Positions 32,312 to 41,416 of a stretch of 64,000 bases of DNA are shown here, in pieces. The stretch comes from Acidocella aminolytica 101 = DSM 11237. GTDB lineage: Bacteria > Pseudomonadota > Alphaproteobacteria > Acetobacterales > Acetobacteraceae. The DNA is taken from NCBI RefSeq assembly GCF_900129125.1, contig NZ_FQVJ01000001.1, positions 62,001-126,000 on the forward strand. The letters are read 5' to 3'. Position 1 is the stretch's first letter; every line of letters begins with the position of its first letter. The notes beneath the pieces are model-generated. The model was given only the letters and a program-made list of their open reading frames with translations. It was not told the DNA's origin and ran no database searches. Made by a program: the position numbers and the translations under genes.

Positions 32312-33033
32312 GTTTGCTCCAGGTTACTGATCTCCGCGTCAATTACGGCCAGATCGAAGCATTGAAAGGCGTTTCCCTGCACGTCAAAATTGGAGAAATC
32401 GTCGCCATTCTGGGGGCCAATGGCGCTGGCAAAACCACGCTTATGCGCACCTTGTCCGGTCTCCTCACCCCGCGTTCGGGCACCATTATGTTCGAGGGTA
32501 CGGACATTACCCGGCTCGGCGCGGACAAGATCGTGCGCCATGGCATCGCCCAGTCGCCGGAGGGGCGGCGGGTGTTCGGCACGCTCACGGTCATGGAAAA
32601 CCTGCGCCTTGGCGCGTTCACCCGTCCAGCGAATGAAATCCAGGAATCGCTCGACTTCGTCCTGGATATGTTTCCCCGCCTGCGTGACCGTCGCTCCCAA
32701 CTGGCGGGCACCATGTCCGGCGGGGAGCAGCAGATGCTCGCCATTGGCCGCGCCTTGATGGCCAAACCCCGGCTCCTGCTGCTGGATGAACCAAGCCTGG
32801 GGCTGGCGCCGATCATCTTCCAGGGGATTTTCCGTACATTGCGTGAAATCGCCGATAGCGGCGTGACCATCCTGATCGTCGAGCAGAATGCCCGCAGCGT
32901 GCTCAAGTTGGCGGATCGCGGCTATGTGCTGGAAGTCGGCCGTTTTGTGCTGGAGGATACCGCGAAAGCCCTGCTGACCTCGCCAGAGGTTCAGGCCGCT
33001 TATCTCGGCGGGGCGGAGAAAAAGCCGCACTGA
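32308..33033 (+). CDS. livF: Branched-chain amino acid ABC transporter ATPase LivF
   Basis: 241 residues from a GTG that overlaps the livG stop (GTGA), with GAGGAGGAG upstream. Walker A GANGAGKTT, Q-loop QSPEGRRVFG, signature MSGGEQQMLAIGRAL, Walker B LLLLDEPSLGLAP and switch segment LIVEQNARS are all present. It is the last gene of the livHMGF run. A small hairpin GCCGC-TTATG-GCGGC (33041-33055) follows the stop and may end the transcript. Confidence 0.95.
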   Translation: MSLLQVTDLRVNYGQIEALKGVSLHVKIGEIVAILGANGAGKTTLMRTLSGLLTPRSGTIMFEGTDITRLGADKIVRHGIAQSPEGRRVFGTLTVMENLRLGAFTRPANEIQESLDFVLDMFPRLRDRRSQLAGTMSGGEQQMLAIGRALMAKPRLLLLDEPSLGLAPIIFQGIFRTLREIADSGVTILIVEQNARSVLKLADRGYVLEVGRFVLEDTAKALLTSPEVQAAYLGGAEKKPH

Positions 33034-33112
33034 CAGCGTCGCCGCTTATGGCGGCTTGACAGCCTGTCTCTGGGACGTGTCATGACCGTGACATGTTTCC
33101 AGGGGGCTAGCA

Positions 33113-34618
33113 ATGAATGGACAGGCGTTGCCGGAAGCGGCGGCGGGTATAAATGTGCCGTCAGGCGCGGATTATGACGAACTAATTGGCCGCGTGGCGG
33201 ACTCGCCACTTTATAACGAGGATCTGCGGCCCATCCGCCGGGAAGAACGCAGCTGGCACGGGCGGAATATTCTGGCCCTCTGGGTCAGCATTTCCATCGT
33301 GTTGACAACCTACACGCTGGCTTCGGGGCTAATCGAGGAAGGCATGACATGGCAGGAGGCGATTTTCACCATCGGCCTCGGCAATGTGATCGTGCTGATC
33401 CCGATGGTGCTGAACGCTTATGCGGGTGTAAAATACGGCATCCCTTTTCCTGTGTTCGTGCGCTCCTCTTTTGGCACGTCCGGCGCCAAGGTGGCGGCCA
33501 TGGCGCGTGGGCTGGTGGCGTGTGGCTGGTTTGGCATCCAAACCTGGCTGGGGGCGCTCGCGCTCTCTCAAATTCTGGGTCGCCTTTTGCCCGCCTGGAG
33601 CAGCCTGCACGGCCATAATTTCATCGCGTTCGGAGTCTTTTGGGGCTTTGAAATGCTCATCATGGCGGGCGGCATCGAGGCCATCCGCGCTTTGCAGCGC
33701 TGGGCGGCACCGCTGCTCACGCTGGTGCTGCTGGCCTTGTTCGGCTGGGCGGTACATGCGGGGGGCGGGCTTTCGGCCCCGCTGGCCGCGTCCGAACAGT
33801 TGGCCCATGGAGGGCACAGCTTCGCTGAGCTGTTCTGGCCCAGCTTGGCCGCGAATATCGGCTATTGGGCAACGCTCAGCCTGAACATCCCCGATTTCAC
33901 CCGCTATGCCACCAGCCAGAAGGCGCAGCTCTTCGGCCAGGGTGTCGGCCTGCCGATTGGCATGATGGCCACCAGCTTTGTCGGCATCTTTGTAACCGCC
34001 ACCGCGTTCATGGTGTTTCACAAGGTTATCTGGAACCCCATCGACCTCGTGCCTTACATCACCAGCAGCAATGCCGTGCTGATTATCGCCATGCTGGCGG
34101 TCATGGTCGCGCAGCTCAGCATCAACATGGCCGCGAATGTGGTGTCCCCGGCCAATGATATCTCCAATCTCGCCCCGCACCTCATCAGCTTTCGCGGGGG
34201 CGTGGTGATTACCGGGTTGATCGGTATTCTGATGCAGCCTTGGTATCTCATCGGCAATGCAGCGGCTTATGTGTTCACCTGGCTCTCCGGCTACGGCTCC
34301 TTGCTGGGGGCTGTCGGGGCGGTGATGATTATTGATTACTGGCTGTTGCGCGGCCGGCGGCTTGAGCTTGAGGCGCTTTACGTTGAAGACGGCCTCTACC
34401 CGAAATGGAAGATCAACGCCTTTATCGCGGTACTGGTTGCCGTGGGGCCGATGCTGCCGGGCTTCCTCATCGCCGCCACCACACCGGGCGGCATCCCGGC
34501 GCACCCCAGTCTGCTTATAGCAATCTACAGCTTTGGCTGGATCTGGTCTTTCCCGGTCGCGGGCGGGCTGTATTACGTGCTGGAGCGCATGGCGGCGCGC
34601 CGCCTCGCCGTGGCGTAA
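33113..34618 (+). CDS. NCS1-family nucleobase/hydantoin:cation symporter
   Basis: 501 residues with about twelve membrane helices. The NCS1 features are the N-terminal [40 protein letters not shown] in helix 1-2, [40 protein letters not shown] and [11 protein letters not shown]. Members take up cytosine, uracil, allantoin, hydantoins or thiamine precursors with a cation. Helix details cannot separate these. The hydantoinase at the left end of the window makes a hydantoin or pyrimidine conceivable. GGGGGC lies five bases before the ATG. Confidence 0.9.
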   Translation: MNGQALPEAAAGINVPSGADYDELIGRVADSPLYNEDLRPIRREERSWHGRNILALWVSISIVLTTYTLASGLIEEGMTWQEAIFTIGLGNVIVLIPMVLNAYAGVKYGIPFPVFVRSSFGTSGAKVAAMARGLVACGWFGIQTWLGALALSQILGRLLPAWSSLHGHNFIAFGVFWGFEMLIMAGGIEAIRALQRWAAPLLTLVLLALFGWAVHAGGGLSAPLAASEQLAHGGHSFAELFWPSLAANIGYWATLSLNIPDFTRYATSQKAQLFGQGVGLPIGMMATSFVGIFVTATAFMVFHKVIWNPIDLVPYITSSNAVLIIAMLAVMVAQLSINMAANVVSPANDISNLAPHLISFRGGVVITGLIGILMQPWYLIGNAAAYVFTWLSGYGSLLGAVGAVMIIDYWLLRGRRLELEALYVEDGLYPKWKINAFIAVLVAVGPMLPGFLIAATTPGGIPAHPSLLIAIYSFGWIWSFPVAGGLYYVLERMAARRLAVA

Positions 34619-34628
34619 AAGCTCAAGC

Positions 34629-34656
34629 GCCGCCCTGTGGAGCCATCCGGGGCGGC
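34629..34656 (+). terminator. Hairpin after the NCS1 permease gene
   Basis: GCCGCCC (34629-34635) pairs with GGGCGGC (34650-34656) around a 14-base loop, eleven bases after the permease stop. A following AACTATTC gives only a poor U-tract. Confidence 0.45.
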
Positions 34657-34754
34657 AACTATTCAAACACCCACTTTATCAAAAAGCGCCGACAATCAGC
34701 CCCCTTAGATAACGCCCCGCCCCAAACACCGCACGGCCGCATAGCTGGACTGGC

Positions 34755-35107
34755 GGTATCAGCGGGCGCGATCGTCAATGTCGAATTTTCCGTGAATATC
34801 GCTTACGGTTACGATATTCGTGGCGAAGTCAGCTGCGTGACAGGCGCGGCGGCGCCGCCCACTCGCCCGTCGCCCGCAATTTCGGATCAGCCCGGCGTCC
34901 GGCAGGTCATCCCCGCTGATTGGAGTGAACGTATTATCGAGGCATATGATCAGGAATTCCGCGAATGGGCGCGGGCGCCCAACAGGGAACCGCCAACGAT
35001 GGGATGGCTACGCCTCCACCTTGGTTGCTGATGTGGCCTCGCGCGCGGTTGAAAGCGGTGCCCGCGAGATCATTCTGATGCGCGACAAGCCGACCCTTTA
35101 TGCCTGA
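34755..35107 (+). pseudogene. Gfo/Idh/MocA (inositol 2-dehydrogenase-like) C-terminal remnant
   Basis: The frame reads [20 protein letters not shown] and EVSCVTGAA, then [20 protein letters not shown]. After a frameshift it reads [20 protein letters not shown] and [16 protein letters not shown] before a stop at 35107. This is the order found in the C-terminal domain of IolG-like NAD-dependent oxidoreductases (…GYDVR…, WDGYA…, ESG…). The N-terminal Rossmann domain is missing and the frame is broken. Confidence 0.6.
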
Positions 35108-35202
35108 CAAAAAACATCAGTAACTTTCCAATTTGGCGGTGTCTGATGCTGCCCGGCAAGTGCCCAGGAAGGCTGCTCCGTCCCGGTAATAGGTCTGCAG
35201 GC

Positions 35203-36585
35203 TTAAAAAATATCGGCTGCCACGGCGGGGCTGCTGCTCAGGGCGTGCGCCATGGAGGTCAAAGCGGATTTCAGCTCCGCGCGCGTCGTCGGTCCGCCCA
35301 GGCAGATACGCGCGGCTTCTGGTGGCGTCGTGCCGCGGGTGGTGAAGGCATCTGACGTCATGATGCCGATCCCAGCCGCCCGCATCTGCCCGGCAAAAGC
35401 CGCGCGGGTCCAGCCGTTGGGCAGAGTCATCCAAAGATTGAAGCTCAGCGGGTCCGCGCGGAACAGCCCGGCCGGCAGAATCTCCGCCGCTAGCTTTTGC
35501 CGCGCGGCAGACTCGGCGCGGATGAAGCGCAAAATGGAATCGCCGGTACCATCCGTAATCCAGCGCGTCGCCAGCGCGGCCGTCAAAGGTGAGGCCGTGA
35601 CCGTCATGGCTCTTAGAATGGAGGCAAAATCCCACCCCGCCCGTACATCCGGCGCGATGACATAAGCAATCCGCAGCCCCGCCCCGAAGCATTTGGCCAG
35701 CCCGGCCACATGCCAAGTGAGCTCAGGGGCCAGCACCGCGAAGGGCGGTGGCGCGTGGGGTGGAATAAAGCCGTACGCGTCATCTTCAATAATCGCCAAG
35801 CGGTGCCGCCGGGCGATATCGGTCAATGCCTCCCGCCGTGCGGCGGGAATGGTCAGCGTTGTTGGGTTTTGCAAGGTCGGGTTCAAATAAAGGGCTTTTG
35901 CCGTTCCTCGCGCGCATATTTCAGCCAGAGCCTCGGGCAGAATACCGTGCTCATCCATCGGCAGCCCGTAAAACTGCACGCACTGTTGCGCGGCAATGGC
36001 ACGGGCGCCAGGGTAAGTGATGGCCTCACACAAAATTGTCTCGCCAGGCTTGGCCAGCAGGCTGAAAATTGCGGTCAGAGAGGGGTGTGCGCCCGGTGTT
36101 ACAAATAACCGCTCCTGAGACGCCGCCAACCCGCGCCGCCCCAACCAGCTTGACGCGGCATCCTTAGCCTCCGGCGATCCGCCAAAACTTTGATAATGCA
36201 GCAGCGGCGCCAAATTATGTGAGACTTCGATCAACCCTTCCTGCATCCGTTCGATCAGTGCTGGATCATCCGGGTCGGGCGGCAGGTTCATGGTAAGGTC
36301 AACCGGCGCTGCGCGCGGCGAAGGTTTGTCGGGCATCTTGCCGCGTCCCCTTACAAAAGAGCCGCGCCCCACGGTGGATTCAATCAAGCCTCGGCGTGCC
36401 GCCTCCGCGTAGCCTCGCGCGGCGGTGGTAAAATCCACCCCCAACGTCGCCGCCAGCCGCCGCTGGGTTGGCAACTTGTCGCCAGCCGCCAGCGTGCCAT
36501 TGGCAATGGCCGCTGCGATCGCGTCCGCGATGGCGAGGTAGCGCGGCTTGCTGCTCTCAGAAATGCTGCTGGTCCAGTCAATCAT
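35203..36585 (-). CDS. MocR-type regulator (GntR wHTH fused to aminotransferase fold)
   Basis: 460 residues. A GntR winged helix (10-80; PTQRRLAATLGVDFTTAARG and SFVRGRG) is joined to a fold-type I aminotransferase domain. PLP-pocket residues include NPTLQNPT (from 235), Asp268 and Tyr271 in IIEDDAYGF, and the Schiff-base lysine Lys298 in AGLAKCFGAGLRIAY. MocR proteins act as PLP- or amino-acid-sensing regulators rather than enzymes. Two CCAGTCAAT direct repeats 21 bases apart lie over and just before the start codon, the kind of site such dimers use. The gene reads away from the storage/stress cluster. Confidence 0.85.
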   Translation of the reverse strand: MIDWTSSISESSKPRYLAIADAIAAAIANGTLAAGDKLPTQRRLAATLGVDFTTAARGYAEAARRGLIESTVGRGSFVRGRGKMPDKPSPRAAPVDLTMNLPPDPDDPALIERMQEGLIEVSHNLAPLLHYQSFGGSPEAKDAASSWLGRRGLAASQERLFVTPGAHPSLTAIFSLLAKPGETILCEAITYPGARAIAAQQCVQFYGLPMDEHGILPEALAEICARGTAKALYLNPTLQNPTTLTIPAARREALTDIARRHRLAIIEDDAYGFIPPHAPPPFAVLAPELTWHVAGLAKCFGAGLRIAYVIAPDVRAGWDFASILRAMTVTASPLTAALATRWITDGTGDSILRFIRAESAARQKLAAEILPAGLFRADPLSFNLWMTLPNGWTRAAFAGQMRAAGIGIMTSDAFTTRGTTPPEAARICLGGPTTRAELKSALTSMAHALSSSPAVAADIF

Positions 36586-36603
36586 GCAAAGTAGCCAGTC
36601 AAT
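36574..36603. promoter_or_regulatory. CCAGTCAAT direct repeats at the mocR start
   Basis: Identical nine-base copies at 36574-36582 and 36595-36603 are 21 bases apart, two helical turns. The first abuts the start codon. MocR regulators such as PdxR and GabR bind direct repeats, so autoregulation is likely. A third identical copy stands at 37345-37353 in front of the phosphoribosyltransferase gene. Confidence 0.5.
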
Positions 36604-36649
36604 TCAGTAAAGCATCATGGGGCGTTCTATTGGCGCGAGCCTGTTCCAG

Positions 36650-37204
36650 CTAAAGAGATTTCGCGGCAGCCATCCCATAACCTGCCTGTGCAGGGGCCTG
36701 GGGCGCTTGAGGCGCCGGGAGGTCTGCGTCGCTTTGCTGACAAAAACGCGCCAGGGCGGCGTCCATGTCGTGCGCCAGCGTGTCGTCCGCGCAGGGCAGG
36801 CGCCAAATTGTTTCCGCGTCATCCCGCAGCGTAATTTTCAACACAACTTCCTGAAACCCGTTATCAACCAGGAAGTCCGGGCTGTGGCTGCCAATCATCT
36901 GGACCGGGTAAATCGCAGATTTCATGGTCCCGCCATTCGGTCTGGCCAGAAAAATGAGTCCTCTTTCCTGGTCGAACGCCAACCCACCACCGCGTGCGAA
37001 AAAGCTCTCATCCGGCGTGAACGGGCGCGGCGCGGCCGCTAGCGCGGTCTCGAACTGAAGATTTTTTCTTCTGGTAAGCTGTGTTTTGAGCCAAGCGGTG
37101 AGGGACATCCAGGCCCGGGTGGGCATGGCGGCAATGACGCAGAGAACCAAAGTCACCGTGATGAAAATCCAGTGAAAGGCAATGGCGGCCCAATAAAAAC
37201 TCAT
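36650..37204 (-). CDS. Membrane-anchored hypothetical protein
   Basis: 184 residues. One N-terminal membrane helix (about 5-27, YWAAIAFHWIFITVTLVLCV) is followed by a basic linker (TQLTRRKNLQF) and a soluble domain of about 110 residues (FFARGGGLAFDQERGLIFLA ... SPDFLVDNGFQEVVLKITLR), then a Pro/Ala-rich tail. GGGGG lies five bases before the ATG. I do not recognise the soluble domain. Its promoter region holds a perfect TTGA-N6-TCAA site at 37232-37245, tying it to the neighbouring low-oxygen-type cluster. Confidence 0.7.
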   Translation of the reverse strand: MSFYWAAIAFHWIFITVTLVLCVIAAMPTRAWMSLTAWLKTQLTRRKNLQFETALAAAPRPFTPDESFFARGGGLAFDQERGLIFLARPNGGTMKSAIYPVQMIGSHSPDFLVDNGFQEVVLKITLRDDAETIWRLPCADDTLAHDMDAALARFCQQSDADLPAPQAPQAPAQAGYGMAAAKSL

Positions 37205-37231
37205 GATAACCCCCGTAAATTGACTGCATTT

Positions 37232-37245
37232 TTGATAGCTGTCAA
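37232..37245. promoter_or_regulatory. FNR/FixK-type box (1)
   Basis: TTGATAGCTGTCAA lies 28-41 bases before the start of the membrane-anchored protein gene (minus strand). It matches TTGA-N6-TCAA fully and is close to the FNR consensus TTGAT-N4-ATCAA. Confidence 0.6.
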
Positions 37246-37328
37246 TTCCACAAAAATATTGGATTTTTTCTTAAGCGAATTGTTGCTGAAAAAGCAAATC
37301 AATCCTCCTAGGCAAAAAACAGATGGAA

Positions 37329-37342
37329 TTGATTGCATTCAA
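37329..37342. promoter_or_regulatory. FNR/FixK-type box (2)
   Basis: TTGATTGCATTCAA sits inside a longer perfect palindrome, GGAATTGA-TTGCAT-TCAATTCC (37325-37346), 116 bases before the phosphoribosyltransferase ATG. The CCAGTCAAT motif of the MocR gene follows at 37345-37353, overlapping the palindrome by two bases. Confidence 0.6.
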
Positions 37343-37457
37343 TTCCAGTCAATCGAGGTGTCTTGCAACTCATTCTGAAATCAGATTGAATGCTGGCCTA
37401 TTCAGTGCAATGATGTGTCGGTCTCCCTACATTATTTGTCGGATCCCGAGGCTAGTC

Positions 37458-38108
37458 ATGATTTACAAGAGCAGGCGGCAAGCTGGCGAAGATGTTGCCC
37501 GTCATTTGACCGCACTGCGCGGCCAATCCCCCGTGATACTCGCTTTGCCAAGGGGCGGCGTGCCAGTGGGGGTGGAAATCGCCAAGGCGTTGAACGCACC
37601 GCTTGGCTTGGTGCTGGTGCGCAAAATTGGCGTGCCGGGGAATGAAGAATTTGCCCTGGGGGCGATTGCTGAAGCTGATCCGCCGGAGCTGGTGCTGAAT
37701 GATGAGCTATTGGCAGCCTTCCGGGTGCCGCGAAGCTATATTGAGGCAGAAAAGGCAAAAGCGCTAAAGGAAATTCAACGCCGTCATGCCCTTTATCTAG
37801 GGAGCCGCCCGCCTTTGGCGCTTGAGGGGCGCCTTGTTGTTCTCACGGATGATGGCATCGCGACCGGCGCAACCGTTCTGGCGGCCTTGCGTGCCGTCCG
37901 GCGGCAGCACCCGGCCCGGCTTATACTCGCGGTGCCGCTTGCATCGCGTGAAGCCTTGAACCGGCTGGCGCATGAGGCGGATGAGGTGATCTGTCTGCAC
38001 AAACCCGAGCCGCTTGGCTCCGTGGGAGCGTATTATCTGCAATTTCCTCAGCTTCAGGACCAAGAGGTCATCGCCTTGCTTGAAACGCCAAACGAACAAC
38101 CTCCATAA
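37458..38108 (+). CDS. Phosphoribosyltransferase-family protein
   Basis: 216 residues. The PRPP-binding signature VVLTDDGIATGATVLAAL (acidic pair and GIATGAT loop) is at about 133-150. The N-terminal part (ILALPRGGVPVGVEIAKALN and LVLVRKIGVPGNEEFALGAI) matches a stand-alone PRTase family found in stress clusters of proteobacteria. GAGG stands seven bases before the ATG at 37458; the frame is open upstream but has no ribosome-binding site there. The substrate is unknown. Neighbouring phaC, phaB and CBS genes, all with FNR-type boxes, suggest a role under low oxygen or energy limitation. Confidence 0.8.
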   Translation: MIYKSRRQAGEDVARHLTALRGQSPVILALPRGGVPVGVEIAKALNAPLGLVLVRKIGVPGNEEFALGAIAEADPPELVLNDELLAAFRVPRSYIEAEKAKALKEIQRRHALYLGSRPPLALEGRLVVLTDDGIATGATVLAALRAVRRQHPARLILAVPLASREALNRLAHEADEVICLHKPEPLGSVGAYYLQFPQLQDQEVIALLETPNEQPP

Positions 38109-38126
38109 CCATCTTGCCCGGTGCCG

Positions 38127-38140
38127 TTGACGCATCTCAA
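38127..38140. promoter_or_regulatory. FNR/FixK-type box (3)
   Basis: TTGACGCATCTCAA lies 54 bases before the phaC ATG. It overlaps a wider inverted repeat CGCATCT (38131-38137) / AGATGCG (38165-38171). Confidence 0.55.
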
Positions 38141-38194
38141 TGTACAGTGTGATCTCGGAAGCTAAGATGCGCCTTCATGATCGGGGGAGTGGCT

Positions 38195-39904
38195 ATGAGC
38201 AATGGCTCCGCTTTTAGAACGTTTGATCGCGAACTTCATGCCGCGGAAGCGCATTTGACAGCGGGTTTGTCACCAGAGACGCTATTCGGAGCTTATATGG
38301 ATTGGGCTGGGCATCTCATAAACCAGCCGGGCCGAAGAACCGCACTGCTGCTGGATTTTTTGCAGGATATGGCCATTCTCACCCAGCAAGCCATGGGGGT
38401 AACAACGGCCAACGCGCTGCAGCCGAACCCAGGTGACCGCCGGTTTAATCATCCTGGCTGGGCAAGCTATCCTTTTTCGCTTTTCGAGCAGGCTTTTTTG
38501 CGGGCCGAGCGTTGGTGGAGCGTGGCGACCACAGGCATACAAGGCGTCTCGCGTAGCCATGAGCGCATGGTGAGCTTCACCGCCAGACAGCTATTAGACA
38601 TGATGGCGCCCTCCAATATCCCTTTTTTGAATCCTGAAGTGCTAGAAGCGACTTGGCAAAGCGAGGGGCGGAATTTGCTCCAGGGGTTCAGCAAATTCGT
38701 TGAGGACATGACCAAGCAGACCCGGGAGCTTCAGGCCAAGCTGCCCTTGCGGCCTGGGCGGGATGTTGCCGTTACGCCCGGTCAGGTGGTTCTGCGCAAT
38801 GGCTTGATCGAGCTGATTCAGTACAGCCCGCTAACAGACAAGGTGTACCCCGAGCCTGTACTCATTGTGCCTGCTTGGATCATGAAATATTATATTCTTG
38901 ATTTACAACCGCATGATTCACTGATCCGTTTTCTGGTGGAGCAGGGCTATACGGTTTTTTGCATTTCCTGGCTGAATCCCAGCCGCAAACAGCGGGAAGT
39001 GCATCTTGATGATTACCGAAAGCAAGGTGTCATGACCGCGATAGATGCCATTGCGGCGATTACAAAAGCCAGGAAAATTCACGCGGTGGGCTATTGCCTG
39101 GGCGGCACGTTGCTTTCAATCACTGCTGCAGCCATGGCCCGTGAACATGACGAACGCCTGGCCAGCCTGACGCTTCTGGCGGCCCAAACTGATTTTACGG
39201 AAGCCGGCGAATTGCAGCTTTTCATCAATGAGGCTCAACTCGCTTTTCTTGATGATCTAATGTGGAAAAGCGGATATCTCGACGCGTCTCAGATGGCGGG
39301 CGCGTTCCAGATGCTGCGTTCGGCCGATCTTATCTGGTCACGCATGGTCCGGCGCTATTATCTGGGGGTAGAGGACGAGCCAAATGACCTTACCTCCTGG
39401 AACATGGATGCAACCCGTATGCCTTATCGCATGCATTCCGAATATCTGTGGCATATGTTCCAGAATAATAATTTGGCGATGGGCCGCTTTCCGGCCGATG
39501 GCAAGCCGGTCTCGCTGAGTGATATCGATCTGCCACTATTCGTGGTAGGAACTGAAAGAGACCATATTGCACCGTGGCGCTCTGTTTATAAACTGCATCT
39601 TCTGAACCCTGGCAGTCTGACATTTGCTCTGGCATCTGGCGGGCACAATTCCGGCATTGTCAGCGAACCAGGTCGTGCAAACCGCAGTTATAAGATCCTG
39701 GAGCGCAAGAAGGGGGCGAAATATAGAGGCCCGGATGAATGGCTGCGGGTAGCCAAGCCCAGGGAGGGATCTTGGTGGCCGGAATGGACACGCTGGCTTG
39801 GGGCATGCTCCTCCGCGCCAAAATCCCCGCCACACATTGGCGATGAAGAAGCCGGTTATCCCCCGCTTTGCGCCGCGCCGGGAACCTATGTGATGCGGCG
39901 CTGA
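38195..39904 (+). CDS. phaC: Poly(3-hydroxyalkanoate) synthase, class I
   Basis: 569 residues from the ATG at 38195, chosen for GGGGGAG five bases upstream; an ATG six codons earlier lacks one. The N-terminal domain (1-190) is typical of PhaC. The alpha/beta-hydrolase core has the lipase-like box G-Y-C-L-G with catalytic Cys301, an aspartate in VGTERDHIAPW and the final His in ASGGHNSGIV. It polymerises (R)-3-hydroxybutyryl-CoA on granules. It is followed after 75 bases by phaB. No phaA thiolase, phasin or PhaR is in the window. Confidence 0.95.
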   Translation: MSNGSAFRTFDRELHAAEAHLTAGLSPETLFGAYMDWAGHLINQPGRRTALLLDFLQDMAILTQQAMGVTTANALQPNPGDRRFNHPGWASYPFSLFEQAFLRAERWWSVATTGIQGVSRSHERMVSFTARQLLDMMAPSNIPFLNPEVLEATWQSEGRNLLQGFSKFVEDMTKQTRELQAKLPLRPGRDVAVTPGQVVLRNGLIELIQYSPLTDKVYPEPVLIVPAWIMKYYILDLQPHDSLIRFLVEQGYTVFCISWLNPSRKQREVHLDDYRKQGVMTAIDAIAAITKARKIHAVGYCLGGTLLSITAAAMAREHDERLASLTLLAAQTDFTEAGELQLFINEAQLAFLDDLMWKSGYLDASQMAGAFQMLRSADLIWSRMVRRYYLGVEDEPNDLTSWNMDATRMPYRMHSEYLWHMFQNNNLAMGRFPADGKPVSLSDIDLPLFVVGTERDHIAPWRSVYKLHLLNPGSLTFALASGGHNSGIVSEPGRANRSYKILERKKGAKYRGPDEWLRVAKPREGSWWPEWTRWLGACSSAPKSPPHIGDEEAGYPPLCAAPGTYVMRR

Positions 39905-39911
39905 AATATTA

Positions 39912-39925
39912 TTGATAACAGTCAA
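39912..39925. promoter_or_regulatory. FNR/FixK-type box (4)
   Basis: TTGATAACAGTCAA lies in the phaC-phaB gap, 54 bases before the phaB ATG. phaB may therefore have its own promoter in addition to read-through from phaC. Confidence 0.6.
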
Positions 39926-39979
39926 AGCGACTCCACCCTGTGGCAGATAAACTCAGTTTATCCACGGAAAGGAAGTTTT

Positions 39980-40702
39980 ATGGCTCGCATTGCATTAATT
40001 ACCGGGGGCGTTAGCGGCATTGGCGCGGCTACGGCAAAGCTCTTGAAAAATTCAGGCTATAGCGTTGTGGCGAACTATTTTGGAAACGATGCTGATGCAG
40101 CTTCTTTTCATAAGGAAACCGGTATCCCAGTTCATGCTTGGAATGTCGGAGATTTTGGGGGCACCCAGACCGCCATTGAGGCGGTGGAGAAAGAGCATGG
40201 CGCTATTGACATTCTTATCAATAATGCTGGGATCACGCATGATTCCAGCTTGCATAAAATGACTTACGAGCAATGGCGTACTGTTATCGATGTAGATTTA
40301 GGCGGGTGTTTTAACACATGCCGTGCGGTTATTGGCGGTATGCGGACGCGGGGCTTTGGCCGGATTGTAAATATCAGCTCAGTTAATGCTTTGTCCGGTC
40401 AGTTTGGGCAGACCAATTATTGCGCGGCCAAGGCCGGGATTATCGGTTTTACCAAGGCGTTGGCGCTGGAGGGCGCATCCCACGGTATCACTGCCAACGC
40501 GATTGCTCCCGGCTATACCGACACAGGAATGGTTGGTGCGGTGCCGGAGAAAATTCTGCAGGATATTGTGGCGCATGTGCCAGTCGGGCGCTTGGCAAAG
40601 CCGGAGGAAATCGCACGTGGGATTTTGTTCCTGGTTGATGATAAGGCTGAGTTTGTAACGGGCGTGACTCTTTCCATCAATGGTGGGAAATATATGCCCT
40701 GA
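39980..40702 (+). CDS. phaB: Acetoacetyl-CoA reductase
   Basis: 240 residues of the short-chain dehydrogenase family. Cofactor motif TGGVSGIG (8-15), NNAG (81-84), catalytic Ser in NISS (133-134), Tyr147 and Lys151 (YCAAKAG). The length and the ANAIAPGYTDTGMV segment fit PhaB, which reduces acetoacetyl-CoA to (R)-3-hydroxybutyryl-CoA with NADPH. AAGGAAG lies four bases before the ATG. Gene order phaC-phaB supports the role. Confidence 0.93.
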   Translation: MARIALITGGVSGIGAATAKLLKNSGYSVVANYFGNDADAASFHKETGIPVHAWNVGDFGGTQTAIEAVEKEHGAIDILINNAGITHDSSLHKMTYEQWRTVIDVDLGGCFNTCRAVIGGMRTRGFGRIVNISSVNALSGQFGQTNYCAAKAGIIGFTKALALEGASHGITANAIAPGYTDTGMVGAVPEKILQDIVAHVPVGRLAKPEEIARGILFLVDDKAEFVTGVTLSINGGKYMP

Positions 40703-40710
40703 CCCTGCTG

Positions 40711-40743
40711 ACGTAGCGGATCCCAAAGCAGGATCCGCTACGT
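40711..40743. terminator. Strong bidirectional terminator between phaB and CBS gene
   Basis: ACGTAGCGGATCC and GGATCCGCTACGT form a perfect 13-base-pair stem with loop CAAAGCA. It lies between the convergent phaB and CBS-domain genes, nine bases before the end of the latter. Confidence 0.75.
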
Positions 40744-40752
40744 TCCAATGCT

Positions 40753-41217
40753 TTATCCTTTGCTGTTGCTCGCTAGGTTTCGGATAATATTGGCGCGGCT
40801 GACGATACCAACCACGCGCCGCCCCTCCATAATGGGAACACGCTTGACATGGTGCTTATCTAGCAGCCCAGCCAATTCTTCCATTGTGGCGGTTGTGGGG
40901 GCGGTAATAACCTCGTGCGTCATAAGGTCTGTGGCGGTACGTTTGTTTTGGCTGATATAGTCGATAAATTCAGGCGCCAAACTCTCGCCTTCGGCCAGCA
41001 TTTCCAACCACCATTCACGCCTTTTCTGCATCTCAGCGGTCACGGGCCGCACCAAATCTCCCTCGCTGACCATACCGAGCAGGTGGCCCTGCGCGTCGAT
41101 CACCGGGACGGCACTGATTGCGTGTTTCACCAACAAAGCCGCAATTTGCGGGACGGGCGTGCTTGGCCCAACAGAGATCACATCACGGGTCATAATCTGG
41201 GCGGCGGTGGAGGGCAT
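40753..41217 (-). CDS. Tandem CBS-domain protein
   Basis: 154 residues made of two CBS motifs (IMTRDVISVGPSTPVPQIAA with VIDAQGHLLGMVSEGDLVRP; LMTHEVITAPTTATMEELAG with VGIVSRANI) around a short linker (EMQKRREWWLEMLAEG). CBS pairs bind adenosine nucleotides and sense energy charge. AGGA lies nine bases before the ATG. A perfect TTGA-N6-TCAA site is 61 bases upstream. It is convergent with phaB. Confidence 0.85.
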   Translation of the reverse strand: MPSTAAQIMTRDVISVGPSTPVPQIAALLVKHAISAVPVIDAQGHLLGMVSEGDLVRPVTAEMQKRREWWLEMLAEGESLAPEFIDYISQNKRTATDLMTHEVITAPTTATMEELAGLLDKHHVKRVPIMEGRRVVGIVSRANIIRNLASNSKG

Positions 41218-41277
41218 GACAGTTGTTCCTATAGCCTGATTTTATAGCTTTTCTATTATGCTATGGTCGAAAGAACC

Positions 41278-41291
41278 TTGATTTTGGTCAA
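41278..41291. promoter_or_regulatory. FNR/FixK-type box (5)
   Basis: TTGATTTTGGTCAA is in the gap between the divergent CBS gene (61 bases away) and the host-attachment-type gene (126 bases away). It best suits the CBS promoter. Confidence 0.6.
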
Positions 41292-41342
41292 ACTATTATA
41301 GTCGGCGGCCAGATGGATCAAAACCCTAAATTCCGGTAATGT

Positions 41343-41356
41343 TTGACGAAAGTCAT
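41343..41356. promoter_or_regulatory. FNR/FixK-type box (6), one mismatch
   Basis: TTGACGAAAGTCAT differs by one base from TTGA-N6-TCAA and lies 61 bases before the ATG of the host-attachment-type gene, the same distance seen for the CBS gene and box 5. Confidence 0.4.
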
Positions 41357-41416
41357 CGCTCTTTGGGGTCGAATTACAATATATTCATTGCAGATTCAGG
41401 TTAGGTAGCTTTCAAA

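Noticed and set aside
33329-34666. 445-codon minus-strand open frame
   Set aside because: It is antisense to the NCS1 permease; its product is rich in His, Gln and Arg with no fold, a shadow of high-GC coding sequence.
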